Below, piece by piece: positions 35,556 through 45,397 of a DNA stretch of 64,000 bases; within the stretch, counting starts at the first letter, position 1, and each line of letters begins with the position of its first letter. The position numbers were made by a program, and so were the translations under genes. A model generated the notes under the pieces. That model was not told where the DNA came from, made no database searches, and worked only from the letters and a program-made list of their open reading frames with translations. The stretch comes from Aquimarina latercula DSM 2041 (lineage in GTDB: Bacteria; Bacteroidota; Bacteroidia; Flavobacteriales; Flavobacteriaceae), in contig NZ_KE387185.1 in NCBI RefSeq assembly GCF_000430645.1, positions 655,780 through 719,779 on the forward strand. Direction: 5' to 3'.

Positions 35556-35885
35556 ATGAAAAATTTACAAATGATCATCGCGATAGTAGTTAGCATTATA
35601 TCAGCACAAGGAGTGATAGCTCAAGATGAGTTGGCTGAAAATGACGGATGGGAATTTATGGATTATGAATATGAAGTACAGGAGTATGCAGAGATCGAAA
35701 TTGTAGAATTACCAATGTCAATTCAAGATGCTGCTGCTAGAGATTTTGAAAACTTACGTATACACAAAGCCTACATTTCAAAGGATAATACTTATAAAAT
35801 TATTCTTAAAGGTAAAGATAACTACACTAAAGTTGTATTTGCTAGCGCTAATGGCGAATGGATAAAGCCAGACGACAAATCTTAA
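35556..35885 (+). CDS. Small exported protein of unknown function
   Basis: The 109-residue product has a Sec signal peptide cut near VIAQ, an acidic aromatic middle (WEFMDYEYEVQEYAEIEIVE), and a C-terminal half from PMSIQDAAARDF onward that weakly resembles PepSY-like periplasmic domains. It is probably monocistronic, since a terminator follows. The function is not recognisable. Confidence 0.7.
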   Translation: MKNLQMIIAIVVSIISAQGVIAQDELAENDGWEFMDYEYEVQEYAEIEIVELPMSIQDAAARDFENLRIHKAYISKDNTYKIILKGKDNYTKVVFASANGEWIKPDDKS

Positions 35886-35947
35886 ATCTAGGGGTAGAAA
35901 AGGATATCGTTTTGCAACCAAAAGACGATATAAAGTTGTTTAGTGCT

Positions 35948-35982
35948 AAAAAGAGACCCAATCCCAAGGGTCTCTTTTTTAT
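35948..35982 (+). terminator. Intrinsic terminator
   Basis: A 12-bp perfect stem (35948-35959 with 35968-35979), GC-rich near the loop, is followed by a T-run. It lies after the small exported protein gene. Confidence 0.88.
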
Positions 35983-36068
35983 TTTTTACGTTTCTTTGAT
36001 GTAGAGAATTATTAAATGTTTTTAATGTTTAATTTTATGTAATACATTTAGAATTAAATGATGTCAAT

Positions 36069-37421
36069 ATGTCCAAATTACTGATTGTTGAAGATGATGT
36101 TGCTTTTTGTACAATGCTTAAAACTTTTTTGCAGAAAAAAGGATATGATGTATCTACTTCATTTTCTGGTAGCGAAGCAGTTTTGCAAATTCAAGAGCAT
36201 ACATTTGATGTTGTACTCACTGATGTAAGGTTGCCGGATAGAGATGGAATTACCTTATTAGAAGATATTAGAGCGAAAAACCCAAAGACTCAAGTTGTAG
36301 TTATGACGGGTTATGCAGAAATTAATATGGCAGTTAGTGCTATTAAGCAAGGTGCTTTTGACTATGTTTCTAAGCCATTTAATCCAGATAAGATACTTCA
36401 GATTATAGAAAATGCTTTAAAAGCTGATACTAAGGAGCTAGAACCAAATAGAAATAAAGATTCTAAGAAGAACGATGTAGTTATTGCTAATAATAATTCT
36501 TTTGTAAAGGGAATTAGTGATGCTTCTAAAAAATTAAATGAATACGTTGCATTGGTAGCACCTACGCGTATGTCTGTGCTAGTTATAGGGGATAGTGGTA
36601 CAGGAAAAGAATATGTGGCAAGTAGTATCCATAAAGCTAGTAAAAGATCGGATAAACCTTTTGTTCCTGTAGATTGTGGTGCAATTCCGAAAGAAATAGC
36701 TTCAAGTGAATTTTTTGGTCATATTAAAGGATCTTTTACAGGGGCAGTAAATGACAAAGTAGGACATTTTGAAGCTGCTAACGGAGGTACTCTGTTTTTA
36801 GATGAAATAGGTAATCTTAGTTATGAATTGCAAGTTCAGCTACTTCGGGCGTTACAAGAACGAAAAATCAAGCCAGTAGGTAGTAATAAAGAAATAGAGG
36901 TAGATATTAGGGTTATTGCTGCTACCAATGAAGATCTTAGTAACGCTGTTAAAGAAGGAGAATTTAGAGAAGATCTGTACCATCGACTAAATGAATTTTC
37001 GATAAAAGTCCCTCCATTAAAAGATAGAATAGAAGATTTGATGCTTTTTGCGAATTATTTTTTAGAAGAATCTAATGTAGAACTAGATAAGCATGTAGTA
37101 GGTTTTGCGGATGAGGTATTGGATACTTTTAAAAAATACGATTGGCCAGGAAACTTAAGGGAGTTGAAAAATATTGTAAAGAGATCAGTTTTGCTATCTC
37201 AAAATGAGATGATAACTATGGATATACTACCTAGTGATATAGCGTATGCTTCTCATAATTCTAAACAAACGTACGGTTTGTTTAAAAATCAGAATGAACA
37301 GGAGTTGATTTTGGATGCTTTAGAAAAAGCAAATGGCAATAAGGCTAAAGCAGCACGTATGTTGGATATCGATAGAAAAACACTATACAATAAGTTAAAA
37401 CAATACGATATAAGTCTTTAA
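36069..37421 (+). CDS. Sigma-54-dependent response regulator (NtrC family)
   Basis: The 450-residue product has three parts: a receiver domain (phosphoacceptor Asp52 in VLTDVRLPDRDG); an AAA+ domain (about 143-370, P-loop GDSGTGKE at 174-181, sigma-54 contact loop GSFTGA at 221-226); and a C-terminal Fis-type HTH (NGNKAKAARMLDIDRKTLYNKLKQY). It should open sigma-54 promoters when phosphorylated. Its 3' end overlaps that of a hybrid histidine kinase gene on the other strand by 4 bases, so the two may form a signalling pair. Confidence 0.95.
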   Translation: MSKLLIVEDDVAFCTMLKTFLQKKGYDVSTSFSGSEAVLQIQEHTFDVVLTDVRLPDRDGITLLEDIRAKNPKTQVVVMTGYAEINMAVSAIKQGAFDYVSKPFNPDKILQIIENALKADTKELEPNRNKDSKKNDVVIANNNSFVKGISDASKKLNEYVALVAPTRMSVLVIGDSGTGKEYVASSIHKASKRSDKPFVPVDCGAIPKEIASSEFFGHIKGSFTGAVNDKVGHFEAANGGTLFLDEIGNLSYELQVQLLRALQERKIKPVGSNKEIEVDIRVIAATNEDLSNAVKEGEFREDLYHRLNEFSIKVPPLKDRIEDLMLFANYFLEESNVELDKHVVGFADEVLDTFKKYDWPGNLRELKNIVKRSVLLSQNEMITMDILPSDIAYASHNSKQTYGLFKNQNEQELILDALEKANGNKAKAARMLDIDRKTLYNKLKQYDISL

Positions 37422-39853
37422 TTTTTGACTTTTAATTTATTGATTAAATCTTCTATTTTGTGTATTCCTTCTTCCGTAAGTGAAAGTATTTTATTAGGTG
37501 TGAACTCGTAATCGTCTTGATGTTCTAAAGTGTTTAAAATAGGAACAATTTCCCTTGCTTTTATTTGCTTAAACATGGGTAACATTTTATGAGCTAATCT
37601 TTTAATTTGTTCAAAGTCTTCATTGCTAATGGCAGATTTTAATTCTGTTATGTGATCTATTGTGCTATTGCAGAAAGTTTCTAAAATAGCATATAAAGAT
37701 TCTGAATCTCCTTGAGCAAAAAGCATTAGATCGTTTAATGAGTAATTGGCGTCTTTTTCTTGATCAGACGTGTTATTTTCATACCCAAGATCTACATCGA
37801 TGGTTTTAATTTTTAAAACACCTGCGATTAAATCTATTAAAGCTTGTGGAGCATATGGTTTACGAAGGCTTCCAGAAAAACCTGCATCTTCATATTCTGA
37901 TAAAGAAACTGCAGTTCTACCTGATAACGCAATAATTGGTAAATTGTTATATTTAGAATTATTCTGAATTTCTTTTAGTAGTTCAAAACCATCCATTTTA
38001 GGCATTTGTATATCGGTCAGAATTAGATCGTACTCGTTTTTGTTTAAAAGTTCCAATGCATCTATTCCATGTTCTGCTATATCATATGATAACCCTATTA
38101 GTGATACTACTTCACTAGTTAAATCTAGTTGGCTGAGATCATCATCTACTATAAGGACCTTTTTGTTTGTAAAATGTTGAATTTCTACAGATTCATTGTC
38201 TTCTTCTGTAATTTGAGTTTTAGCAAGTTCAATAGGTATACAAAATATAAAATTACTTCCTTCTTCAACTTCACTCTCTAACTTGATTTTTCCATTAAGT
38301 AGTTTGATTATTTTTTTGGTAATTGCTAGACCTAAACCAAAACCACCATATTTTTTTTCCGTATCGTCATCTCCTTGGGAGAATTCTTCGAAAATGTATT
38401 TCTGTTGTTCTTTAGTAATTCCAATACCGGTGTCTTTTACAGAAATTATAAGCTCCTTTTCCGCAAGACCGTTTTCAGTTATTTTACCATCTATAGTAAT
38501 TGAACCTTGATCAGTAAACTTATAGGCGTTGTTTAATAAGTTAGTGAGAATTTGTTTGATTCTAAATGGATCTCCTAAGTACTGCTTGTTTAGACTTTTA
38601 TCCACGTTTATAAAAACCTCTAGGTTTTTAGTATCGTTCACAGGGATGATACTGGTAATAGTATTTTCTATTAACTTTTTAGGAGAAAAAGGTAATTCTT
38701 CTATAACCATTCTACCAGCCTCAAGTTTAGATAGATCCAAGAGATCATTTACTAAATGAAGAATATAATCAGAGGATTTTTTTAGATGTCCTAAATAGTG
38801 TTTTTGTTTATTAGTTAACCCTGTTTTTTCTAATAAATCGGAATACCCAATAACTGTATTTAAAGGAGAGCGAAGATCGTGAGTTACTGTGTTTATTAAC
38901 GATTCTCTAGTTTTTAGTAAAGTTTCTTTGTAGGTCTTTTCTGCTTCTAATTCGTTTCGATATTTCTGACTCTTTGATACATCTTTGGTGATCAAAAAGA
39001 GAAAAGTAATAGCGATTATTAAGCTAATTGCAGTAATAATTATAATGAATTGAGCAGTTTTATCAAGAATATTATTAGATCGTTCTAGTTTCGCCACATA
39101 TTCCTTTCGCTCATTATCTTCTATAGCAGCCATCAAATCTCGAAGCTGTCGAGTAATAATTTGATCGTTCTTTAAGAGTTTATTTTCTCTAGCTTTGATC
39201 TGTCTTTGGTATCTTCTTTCTTTTTCCTCAGCATCCGAAAGTGCCTGATAAATAGATCTGGCAATAGAATCAATAGTTTGATTGGTTAAACGCTCTTCAT
39301 TATCTTTTCTCGTATATTCTAACCAAGCTATAATAGCCTCTTTTTTTTGAGGACTATATTTTCTAAAGCGTTTATCATAATCGGTATAATTCCCAAAATT
39401 CTCATTCTTCTTTAGTTGGTCCATTACATTTTCCTGCAACCCTTTTTCTTTACTTTGCTCATATATTGCAATAAGTTTCTCAAAGTTTTGGTTTTTATTG
39501 TCAATTAAAACCTTAATGCTGTCAATTTTTCTGGATTGTAATGTGTCAAGAGACATTGTACTAACTCTATCTATGGTACTTATAATAGAATCAATTTTTG
39601 TTTTATAATTTTTGAATTTCTCTGTATCTGAGGTTTGGATGATATTTCTTGTTAGACTTTCTGCCTCGTAAAGACCGGTTATGGCTTCGCCAACTAAGAA
39701 AAGTTTTTCATTGTTGTCATTTTTAATTTTAGTGATTTCAGAATAATTGCTAAACTGCCTGTAGATCACCCAAAAAGCAATTACTGCAAGTACAATTGCC
39801 AGTGTGTAACCAGCAATTATTTTTAACGTAATAGAACGTTTTGTATTTTTCAT
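37418..39853 (-). CDS. Hybrid sensor histidine kinase with receiver and Hpt domains
   Basis: The 811-residue product contains TM1 (about 12-30), an exported sensor region with coiled-coil character (30-265), and TM2 (268-288). The HisKA domain has His325 in VTHDLRSPLN and HATPase_c runs at about 430-540 (DTGIGI, GGFGLGLA). A receiver domain has Asp614 in LILTDIQMP, and a C-terminal Hpt domain has His755 in KRLAHKMLPM. The full chain allows a His-Asp-His phosphorelay to a separate response regulator, plausibly the convergent NtrC-type protein. It starts directly before the thiamine region but on the other strand. Confidence 0.93.
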   Translation of the reverse strand: MKNTKRSITLKIIAGYTLAIVLAVIAFWVIYRQFSNYSEITKIKNDNNEKLFLVGEAITGLYEAESLTRNIIQTSDTEKFKNYKTKIDSIISTIDRVSTMSLDTLQSRKIDSIKVLIDNKNQNFEKLIAIYEQSKEKGLQENVMDQLKKNENFGNYTDYDKRFRKYSPQKKEAIIAWLEYTRKDNEERLTNQTIDSIARSIYQALSDAEEKERRYQRQIKARENKLLKNDQIITRQLRDLMAAIEDNERKEYVAKLERSNNILDKTAQFIIIITAISLIIAITFLFLITKDVSKSQKYRNELEAEKTYKETLLKTRESLINTVTHDLRSPLNTVIGYSDLLEKTGLTNKQKHYLGHLKKSSDYILHLVNDLLDLSKLEAGRMVIEELPFSPKKLIENTITSIIPVNDTKNLEVFINVDKSLNKQYLGDPFRIKQILTNLLNNAYKFTDQGSITIDGKITENGLAEKELIISVKDTGIGITKEQQKYIFEEFSQGDDDTEKKYGGFGLGLAITKKIIKLLNGKIKLESEVEEGSNFIFCIPIELAKTQITEEDNESVEIQHFTNKKVLIVDDDLSQLDLTSEVVSLIGLSYDIAEHGIDALELLNKNEYDLILTDIQMPKMDGFELLKEIQNNSKYNNLPIIALSGRTAVSLSEYEDAGFSGSLRKPYAPQALIDLIAGVLKIKTIDVDLGYENNTSDQEKDANYSLNDLMLFAQGDSESLYAILETFCNSTIDHITELKSAISNEDFEQIKRLAHKMLPMFKQIKAREIVPILNTLEHQDDYEFTPNKILSLTEEGIHKIEDLINKLKVKN

Positions 39854-39927
39854 ACTATACTAACTTCAAAAAAACAGAAGCATTGTTTTTATCTTTAATA
39901 AAGTTACAATAAATCAATTAAACATAG

Positions 39928-39935
39928 TACTTTTG
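39928..39935 (+). promoter_or_regulatory. Possible -7 element for the thiamine receptor transcript
   Basis: TACTTTTG matches the TAnnTTTG consensus and would start transcription just before the TPP riboswitch. No convincing TTG lies at the expected -33 position. The 318-base gap 39854-40171 holds this element and the riboswitch. Confidence 0.5.
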
Positions 39936-39949
39936 CGGCAAAATCTCAA

Positions 39950-40040
39950 AGGGGTGCAACGTCTTAAAAAAAGAATTTTTTTAGACAAAGCTGAGATCAT
40001 ACCCGATGAACCTGGGCAGGTAATGCTGCCAAGGGACGCT
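39950..40040 (+). promoter_or_regulatory. TPP riboswitch upstream of a TonB-dependent receptor
   Basis: The conserved blocks of the THI element occur in order: GGGGTGC, then a variable stem, CTGAGATCATACCC, GATGAACCTGGGCAGG, TAATGCTGCC and AAGGGACGC. It should turn off the downstream receptor when thiamine pyrophosphate is abundant. The sequestering or terminating element between it and the gene start was not resolved. Confidence 0.93.
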
Positions 40041-40171
40041 AGAAGTTATTAATATCTTTGGATAATAGTACTTTAGGGAATAATAATTATGCTTGTTATA
40101 CAGTGTAATTAGGTCAAATTAATTTTAATCGTTGAATAATTACTCCTTTTATTCGTAACAATATTTTACGA

Positions 40172-42355
40172 ATGAAAAACATATTGTTTTATCTCATCAT
40201 CTTTTTAGTGAGTCTACAAATCTCGGCTCAGGAAAAGCAAAAAGATTCCATAACTAATAAAGTTGAAAAACTAGATGAAGTTCTAGTTAAATCTGTTCGT
40301 GTTGATGCAGATTCACCAATAACACATTCTAATCTTTCTAAAGAAGAATTGGCTACTCGTAATCTTGGTCAGGATATACCAATATTACTTAACTATTTAC
40401 CAGGCGTTGTAACTACCACGGATGCAGGAGCAGGAGTCGGGTATACATATATTAGAGTGAGAGGTAGTGATGCATCCCGAGTAAATGTTACTTTAAATGG
40501 AATTCCTTTTAATGATGCGGAGAGTCAAGGTACCTTTTGGGTTAACCTACCTGATTTTGCATCTTCTGTAGAAAACTTACAACTTCAGCGTGGAGTTGGA
40601 ACTTCTACCAATGGTTCTGGAGCCTTTGGAGCTAGTTTAAATCTACTAACGGATGCTGTTTCCGAAAATGCAAATGCAGAAATTTCTAATTCATTTGGAT
40701 CTTTTGGTACAAGAAGGCATAATCTTAAGTTTAGTACTGGATTGCTCAATGATCATATAGAAATTGCAGGTCGTTTATCGGCAATTGCATCTGATGGATA
40801 TATCGATAGAGCATCATCGGATTTGAAATCATATTTTTTACAAGGTTCTTATGTAGATGAAAATACATTAATTAAGGCAGTTGCTTTTGGAGGGCATGAA
40901 ATTACATATCAATCTTGGTTCGGAATAGATCAAGCAACTCTAGAAAGTGATCGTACTTTTAATCCTGCAGGTCAATATACAGATGAGGACGGAAATACAC
41001 GTTTTTATGATAACGAAGTAGATAACTATAAACAAGATCATTATCAATTGCACTGGAACCAGAAATATAATAATTATTGGTCTACTAATGTGGGACTTAA
41101 TTATACGTATGGTAGAGGGTTTTTTGAGCAGTACAAGGAGGATGAAGATTTTGCTGATTATGACTTTACTCCTATTGTTATCGGTGGTGAAACTATCAAT
41201 ACTACGGATTTAGTTCGTCGTCGATGGTTAGACAATGATTTTTATGTAATTAATGCCACCGCTAATTATAAGAATAATAATTTGGATGTTGATTTTGGTG
41301 CATTTTATAGTTTTTATGATGGTGATCATTTTGGAGAAGTAATTTGGGCACAAAATGCTGGAGGATCAGAAATCAGGGATAACTATTATTTCGGTAATGG
41401 AAAGAAAAATGAGTTTACCATTTTTGGGAAAACTACCTATAGAGTTAACAATAAATGGAGCGCATTTGTAGATTTACAAGGGCGTTTTGTAGGGTATAAA
41501 ACAACTGGTTTAACATCCGATCGAGTTCCATTAGAAGTAGATGAAGACTATGATTTCTTTAATCCAAAATTGGGAACTACATACCAAATCAATGCTTCTA
41601 ATCAATTATATGCATCTTATGCAAGAGCGAATCGAGAGCCAAGAAGAAGCGATTTTGAAAATGGAATTAACAAGGCAGAAAAACTTAATGATATCGAATT
41701 AGGTTGGAGGTTTAATAAAAAGAGAACGATAGTAAATGCTAATTTATATTACATGTGGTATAAAGATCAATTAGTACTTACCGGAGCATTGGATGATGTA
41801 GGAGCACCTATAAGAGCTACAAGTGGAGAGAGTTATCGTTTAGGGATAGAAATTGATGCCGATATAACTATTACGGACAAATTTATTGTAAAGCCTAATA
41901 TAGCTATTAGTACCAATAAAAATAAAGATTTTGTAACTTCTAGAGATGGTAGTTTAGTAAATTTAGGAAACACTAATATTTCTTATTCTCCAAATATAGT
42001 AGCAGGGAATATGTTTATATATCAACCTGTAAAAAACCTTCAACTTGGATTTCTTTCTAAATTTGTTGGAGAACAATATATGGGTAATATAGATAGTGAA
42101 ACCTCTAAATTGGATAGCTTCTTTATAAATGACCTAAACGTAGTATATGAGATCAAAAACATACCAGTTTTTAAATCTATTGTGCTAACAGGTTTAGTGA
42201 ATAATATTTTTGATGCAGAATATGTGTCTAATGGGTATTTCTTCACTTTTGATGATGATTTTAGTAATCCAGGAACAGTTACAACGGTTGAAGGAGCAGG
42301 ATTCTATCCACAAGCTGGAATTAACTTTTTACTCGGAGCAACATTAAAATTTTAA
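40172..42355 (+). CDS. TonB-dependent receptor under TPP riboswitch control, probable thiamine uptake
   Basis: The 727-residue product has a signal peptide (about 1-20, cut near ISAQ), a plug domain (LDEVLVKSVRV, DIPILLNYLPGVVTT, GYTYIRVRGSDASRVNVTLNGIP) and a 22-strand-type outer-membrane barrel ending in GATLKF. It lacks the carboxypeptidase-like N-terminal domain of the phytase-linked receptor. Control by a TPP riboswitch makes thiamine or a derivative the likely cargo, as proposed for similarly placed Bacteroidetes receptors. A terminator separates it from thiS. Confidence 0.88.
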   Translation: MKNILFYLIIFLVSLQISAQEKQKDSITNKVEKLDEVLVKSVRVDADSPITHSNLSKEELATRNLGQDIPILLNYLPGVVTTTDAGAGVGYTYIRVRGSDASRVNVTLNGIPFNDAESQGTFWVNLPDFASSVENLQLQRGVGTSTNGSGAFGASLNLLTDAVSENANAEISNSFGSFGTRRHNLKFSTGLLNDHIEIAGRLSAIASDGYIDRASSDLKSYFLQGSYVDENTLIKAVAFGGHEITYQSWFGIDQATLESDRTFNPAGQYTDEDGNTRFYDNEVDNYKQDHYQLHWNQKYNNYWSTNVGLNYTYGRGFFEQYKEDEDFADYDFTPIVIGGETINTTDLVRRRWLDNDFYVINATANYKNNNLDVDFGAFYSFYDGDHFGEVIWAQNAGGSEIRDNYYFGNGKKNEFTIFGKTTYRVNNKWSAFVDLQGRFVGYKTTGLTSDRVPLEVDEDYDFFNPKLGTTYQINASNQLYASYARANREPRRSDFENGINKAEKLNDIELGWRFNKKRTIVNANLYYMWYKDQLVLTGALDDVGAPIRATSGESYRLGIEIDADITITDKFIVKPNIAISTNKNKDFVTSRDGSLVNLGNTNISYSPNIVAGNMFIYQPVKNLQLGFLSKFVGEQYMGNIDSETSKLDSFFINDLNVVYEIKNIPVFKSIVLTGLVNNIFDAEYVSNGYFFTFDDDFSNPGTVTTVEGAGFYPQAGINFLLGATLKF

Positions 42356-42360
42356 GTTAA

Positions 42361-42405
42361 AAAACCTAGAAAACTAATATTTCTTAGTATAGTTTTCTGG
42401 GTTTT
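42361..42405 (+). terminator. Terminator of the thiamine receptor gene
   Basis: A 15-bp stem with one G-U pair (42361-42375 with 42391-42405) is followed by T-rich sequence. It ends the receptor transcript before the second riboswitch. Confidence 0.8.
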
Positions 42406-42427
42406 ATTATTTTTATCAAATGAACTT

Positions 42428-42503
42428 TAGGGGTGACTCCTTATTATGGAGTCTGAGAAATACCCTTTGAACCTGATGCAGTTAGTACTGACGAAGGGAA
42501 AAG
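42428..42503 (+). promoter_or_regulatory. TPP riboswitch upstream of the thi biosynthesis operon
   Basis: The conserved blocks AGGGGTG, GTCTGAGAAATACCC, TTTGAACCTGATGCAG and ACTGACGAAGGGAA occur in order with the expected spacing. It should repress thiS and the following genes when TPP is high. Confidence 0.95.
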
Positions 42504-42599
42504 TTAATCTCATTTCTTATATGATAAGATATATAAGAATATGATTTTCTTCTCAAAGAACAGGTTTTACCTAAAGTTTATGGATTTAAATCTAAATAA

Positions 42600-42800
42600 A
42601 TGACCATAAACGTTAATAATCAAAAGCAAATTATTTCAGAAAATAGTTCGATAGATTTTCTATTAGAAGAGCTATCACTTTCTAAAAACGGAATTGCTAT
42701 TGCTATTAATAATCAAATCATAACCAAAGATACTTGGAGTGATACCATCGTTAAGGTAAATGATAATGTTACCATCATTCGTGCTACACAAGGAGGATAA
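42600..42800 (+). CDS. thiS: Sulfur carrier protein ThiS
   Basis: The 66-residue ubiquitin-like protein ends in ATQGG, the di-glycine tail that is adenylated by ThiF and thiocarboxylated before donating sulfur to ThiG. The MTINVNNQKQ start and the VTIIRATQGG end are standard. It is the first gene of the operon and follows the second TPP riboswitch. thiC starts 45 bases downstream. Confidence 0.95.
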   Translation: MTINVNNQKQIISENSSIDFLLEELSLSKNGIAIAINNQIITKDTWSDTIVKVNDNVTIIRATQGG

Positions 42801-42845
42801 ATAAAATACTAACTAGGCTTACTAAAAAGTTAAAACGACTTACTT

Positions 42846-44705
42846 ATGAAGAAAAAAGATACTGCACCACAGGAGGGGAAAATAACAACAACTCCTTTTC
42901 CAAGTTCTAAGAAGATCTACGTAAATGGAAATATCCATCCAAAGATTAAAGTGGCCATGCGAGAAATAGAGTTAAGTGATACCGTAGATTCGATGACTCG
43001 TAAGAAAACACCCAATGAATCAGTAGTAGTATATGATACCAGTGGGCCATATACCGATCCGAGCAAAGAAATTAATGTGCATGAAGGGATTGAGCGTATT
43101 AGAGAACAATGGATTTTGGATCGTGGTGATGTAGAAGAATTGGATAATTTTTCTTCAGAATATTGTAATCAACGTCTAAATGATGCAAGTTTAGATCATC
43201 TTAGGTTTAACCATTTAAGAAAGCCTAAGAGAGCAAAAGCAGGAAAGAATGTTTCCCAAATGTATTATGCTAAGCAAGGAATCATAACTCCTGAAATGGA
43301 ATATGTTGCTATCCGAGAAAATCAAAAAATTGAAGAAGCTACCAGAATTGCTAATCAACATCCAGGTCAAGATTTTGGAGCAAGTATTCCTAAAAAAATT
43401 ACAGCAGAGTTTGTAAGAGAAGAAGTAGCTAGAGGAAGAGCAGTAATCCCTTCTAATATAAATCATCCAGAAGCAGAACCAATGATCTTGGGGCGTAATT
43501 TTTTGGTAAAGATAAATGCCAATATTGGTAACTCTGCTACAACTTCTAGTATAGAAGAAGAAGTAGAAAAAGCGGTTTGGGCTTGCCGTTGGGGAGCTGA
43601 TAATATTATGGATCTTTCTACAGGTCAGAATATTCACGAAACACGAGAATGGATCGTTCGTAATTCTCCAGTACCAATTGGTACAGTGCCTATTTATCAA
43701 GCTTTAGAAAAGGTAAATGGAAAAGCAGAAGACCTTACTTGGGAGATTTTTAGAGATACTTTGATAGAGCAAGCAGAACAAGGAGTGGATTATTTTACAA
43801 TACATGCGGGTGTACGTTTAGCATATGTTCCTATGACAGCAAAAAGAGTTACAGGAATTGTTTCTCGAGGAGGTTCTATTATGGCAAAATGGTGTTTAGC
43901 ACATCATAAAGAAAGTTTTTTATATACTCATTTTGAAGAAATTTGTGAGATTATGAAATCCTACGATGTAGCCTTCTCTTTAGGAGATGGTTTACGTCCA
44001 GGGAGTATAGCTGATGCTAATGACGAAGCACAATTTGCAGAATTAGAAACGCTAGGTGAATTAACAAAGATTGCCTGGAAACACGATGTACAAACTTTTA
44101 TAGAAGGACCAGGGCACGTTCCTATGCATATGATTAAACAAAATATGGATAAGCAATTAGAAGCTTGTGGAGAAGCACCTTTTTATACATTAGGTCCTTT
44201 AACAACTGACATTGCACCAGGATATGATCATATAACATCAGGAATCGGTGCAGCAATGATCGGTTGGTATGGTACAGCCATGTTATGTTATGTAACTCCT
44301 AAAGAACATTTAGGTTTGCCTAATAAAGAAGATGTTCGCGTTGGTGTGATTACCTATAAGTTAGCAGCTCACGCGGCTGATTTGGCAAAAGGACATCCAG
44401 GAGCACAACATAGGGATGACGCATTAAGTAAAGCCCGATTCGAATTCCGTTGGGAAGATCAATTCAATTTAGCTCTAGATCCAGAAAGAGCCAGAGAATA
44501 TCATGATGAGACATTACCGGCAGAAGGAGCAAAGATTGCTCATTTTTGTAGTATGTGTGGTCCAAAATTTTGTTCTATGAAAATCTCACAAGAAGTACGT
44601 GATTATGCTGCTCAAAAAGAAATTGATGATCAGAAAGCTCTAGAAGAAGGAATGCAGGAGAAAGCAGAGGAGTTTAAAGAAAAGGGAAGCGAAGTATATC
44701 TATAA
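42846..44705 (+). CDS. thiC: Phosphomethylpyrimidine synthase
   Basis: ThiC is a radical SAM enzyme that rearranges aminoimidazole ribotide to hydroxymethylpyrimidine phosphate. The 619-residue product is full length. It shows EEVEKAVWACRWGADNIMDLSTGQNIHETREWI, GPGHVPMHMI and the C-terminal cluster motif with Cys568, Cys571 and Cys576 (CSMCGPKFC). The large antisense frame inside it is a shadow. Confidence 0.98.
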   Translation: MKKKDTAPQEGKITTTPFPSSKKIYVNGNIHPKIKVAMREIELSDTVDSMTRKKTPNESVVVYDTSGPYTDPSKEINVHEGIERIREQWILDRGDVEELDNFSSEYCNQRLNDASLDHLRFNHLRKPKRAKAGKNVSQMYYAKQGIITPEMEYVAIRENQKIEEATRIANQHPGQDFGASIPKKITAEFVREEVARGRAVIPSNINHPEAEPMILGRNFLVKINANIGNSATTSSIEEEVEKAVWACRWGADNIMDLSTGQNIHETREWIVRNSPVPIGTVPIYQALEKVNGKAEDLTWEIFRDTLIEQAEQGVDYFTIHAGVRLAYVPMTAKRVTGIVSRGGSIMAKWCLAHHKESFLYTHFEEICEIMKSYDVAFSLGDGLRPGSIADANDEAQFAELETLGELTKIAWKHDVQTFIEGPGHVPMHMIKQNMDKQLEACGEAPFYTLGPLTTDIAPGYDHITSGIGAAMIGWYGTAMLCYVTPKEHLGLPNKEDVRVGVITYKLAAHAADLAKGHPGAQHRDDALSKARFEFRWEDQFNLALDPERAREYHDETLPAEGAKIAHFCSMCGPKFCSMKISQEVRDYAAQKEIDDQKALEEGMQEKAEEFKEKGSEVYL

Positions 44706-44748
44706 GTATAAGTTGTCGGGCATTGAGTTTCTGTAATTATGATACTCA

Positions 44749-45390
44749 ATGCTTGATGTCCAATTACCTGACACCAAAAAGATGATTATAGTATTAACAT
44801 CAGAAAAACCAATTCCTAACGAAGCCAATCAGATTAATCAATTATTTAAAGCTGATTTAGAAATATTACATCTTCGTAAACCGACTTTTACGATTGATGG
44901 ATATCGATCTTTGTTAGATTTAATAGAGGCTAAATATCATAATAGAATAATGACGCATCAGTTTCCCGAGCTTACTCAAGAATATAAATTAAGAGGGATT
45001 CATTTACAAGAGCAAGCACGTATTGATCTAGAAGATGCATTAGAAGTTACTATTAAAGTTTATACTAATAAAGGGTTTTCTGTGACAAGTTCTTTTCATT
45101 CTAAAGAGGATATTGAAGCATGTAAAGCAGATTTCGAATATGTTTTATTAAGTCCGGTTTTTGGATCAATTTCTAAAGCAGGTTATGAAGGGAAAGGTTT
45201 TGATGTAAATGACTTGAATCATACCATTATCGGAATGGGAGGAATTAATGAAACTACTTTACAAAAAACCTATGATTTAGGATTTAAAGGAGTTGGTATT
45301 TTAGGTGGTATTTGGAATACTGAAGATCCTATAAATAGTTTTTCTAAAATACAGGAAGCAAATAATATAGTGTTAAAAGACACGATTTAG
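44749..45390 (+). CDS. ThiE/TenI-family protein, probable thiazole tautomerase
   Basis: The 213-residue product has the TIM-barrel pattern of ThiE/TenI: LEILHLRKP, RGIHLQE, FEYVLLSPVFGSISKAGYEGKGFD and IIGMGGIN. The pyrimidine-phosphate site residues of true ThiE (IVNDS and the TxTKK segment) are missing, so it is more like TenI, which aromatises the ThiG product. A real ThiE is encoded two genes downstream. The start could be ATG 44749 or the internal ATG near 44782. Confidence 0.78.
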   Translation: MLDVQLPDTKKMIIVLTSEKPIPNEANQINQLFKADLEILHLRKPTFTIDGYRSLLDLIEAKYHNRIMTHQFPELTQEYKLRGIHLQEQARIDLEDALEVTIKVYTNKGFSVTSSFHSKEDIEACKADFEYVLLSPVFGSISKAGYEGKGFDVNDLNHTIIGMGGINETTLQKTYDLGFKGVGILGGIWNTEDPINSFSKIQEANNIVLKDTI

Positions 45391-45397
45391 ATTCTAT

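Noticed and set aside
43215..43700. 161-residue open frame antisense to thiC
   Set aside because: It lies entirely within the highly conserved thiC gene, is Cys/Ser/Phe-rich and has no recognisable motif; it is a shadow.
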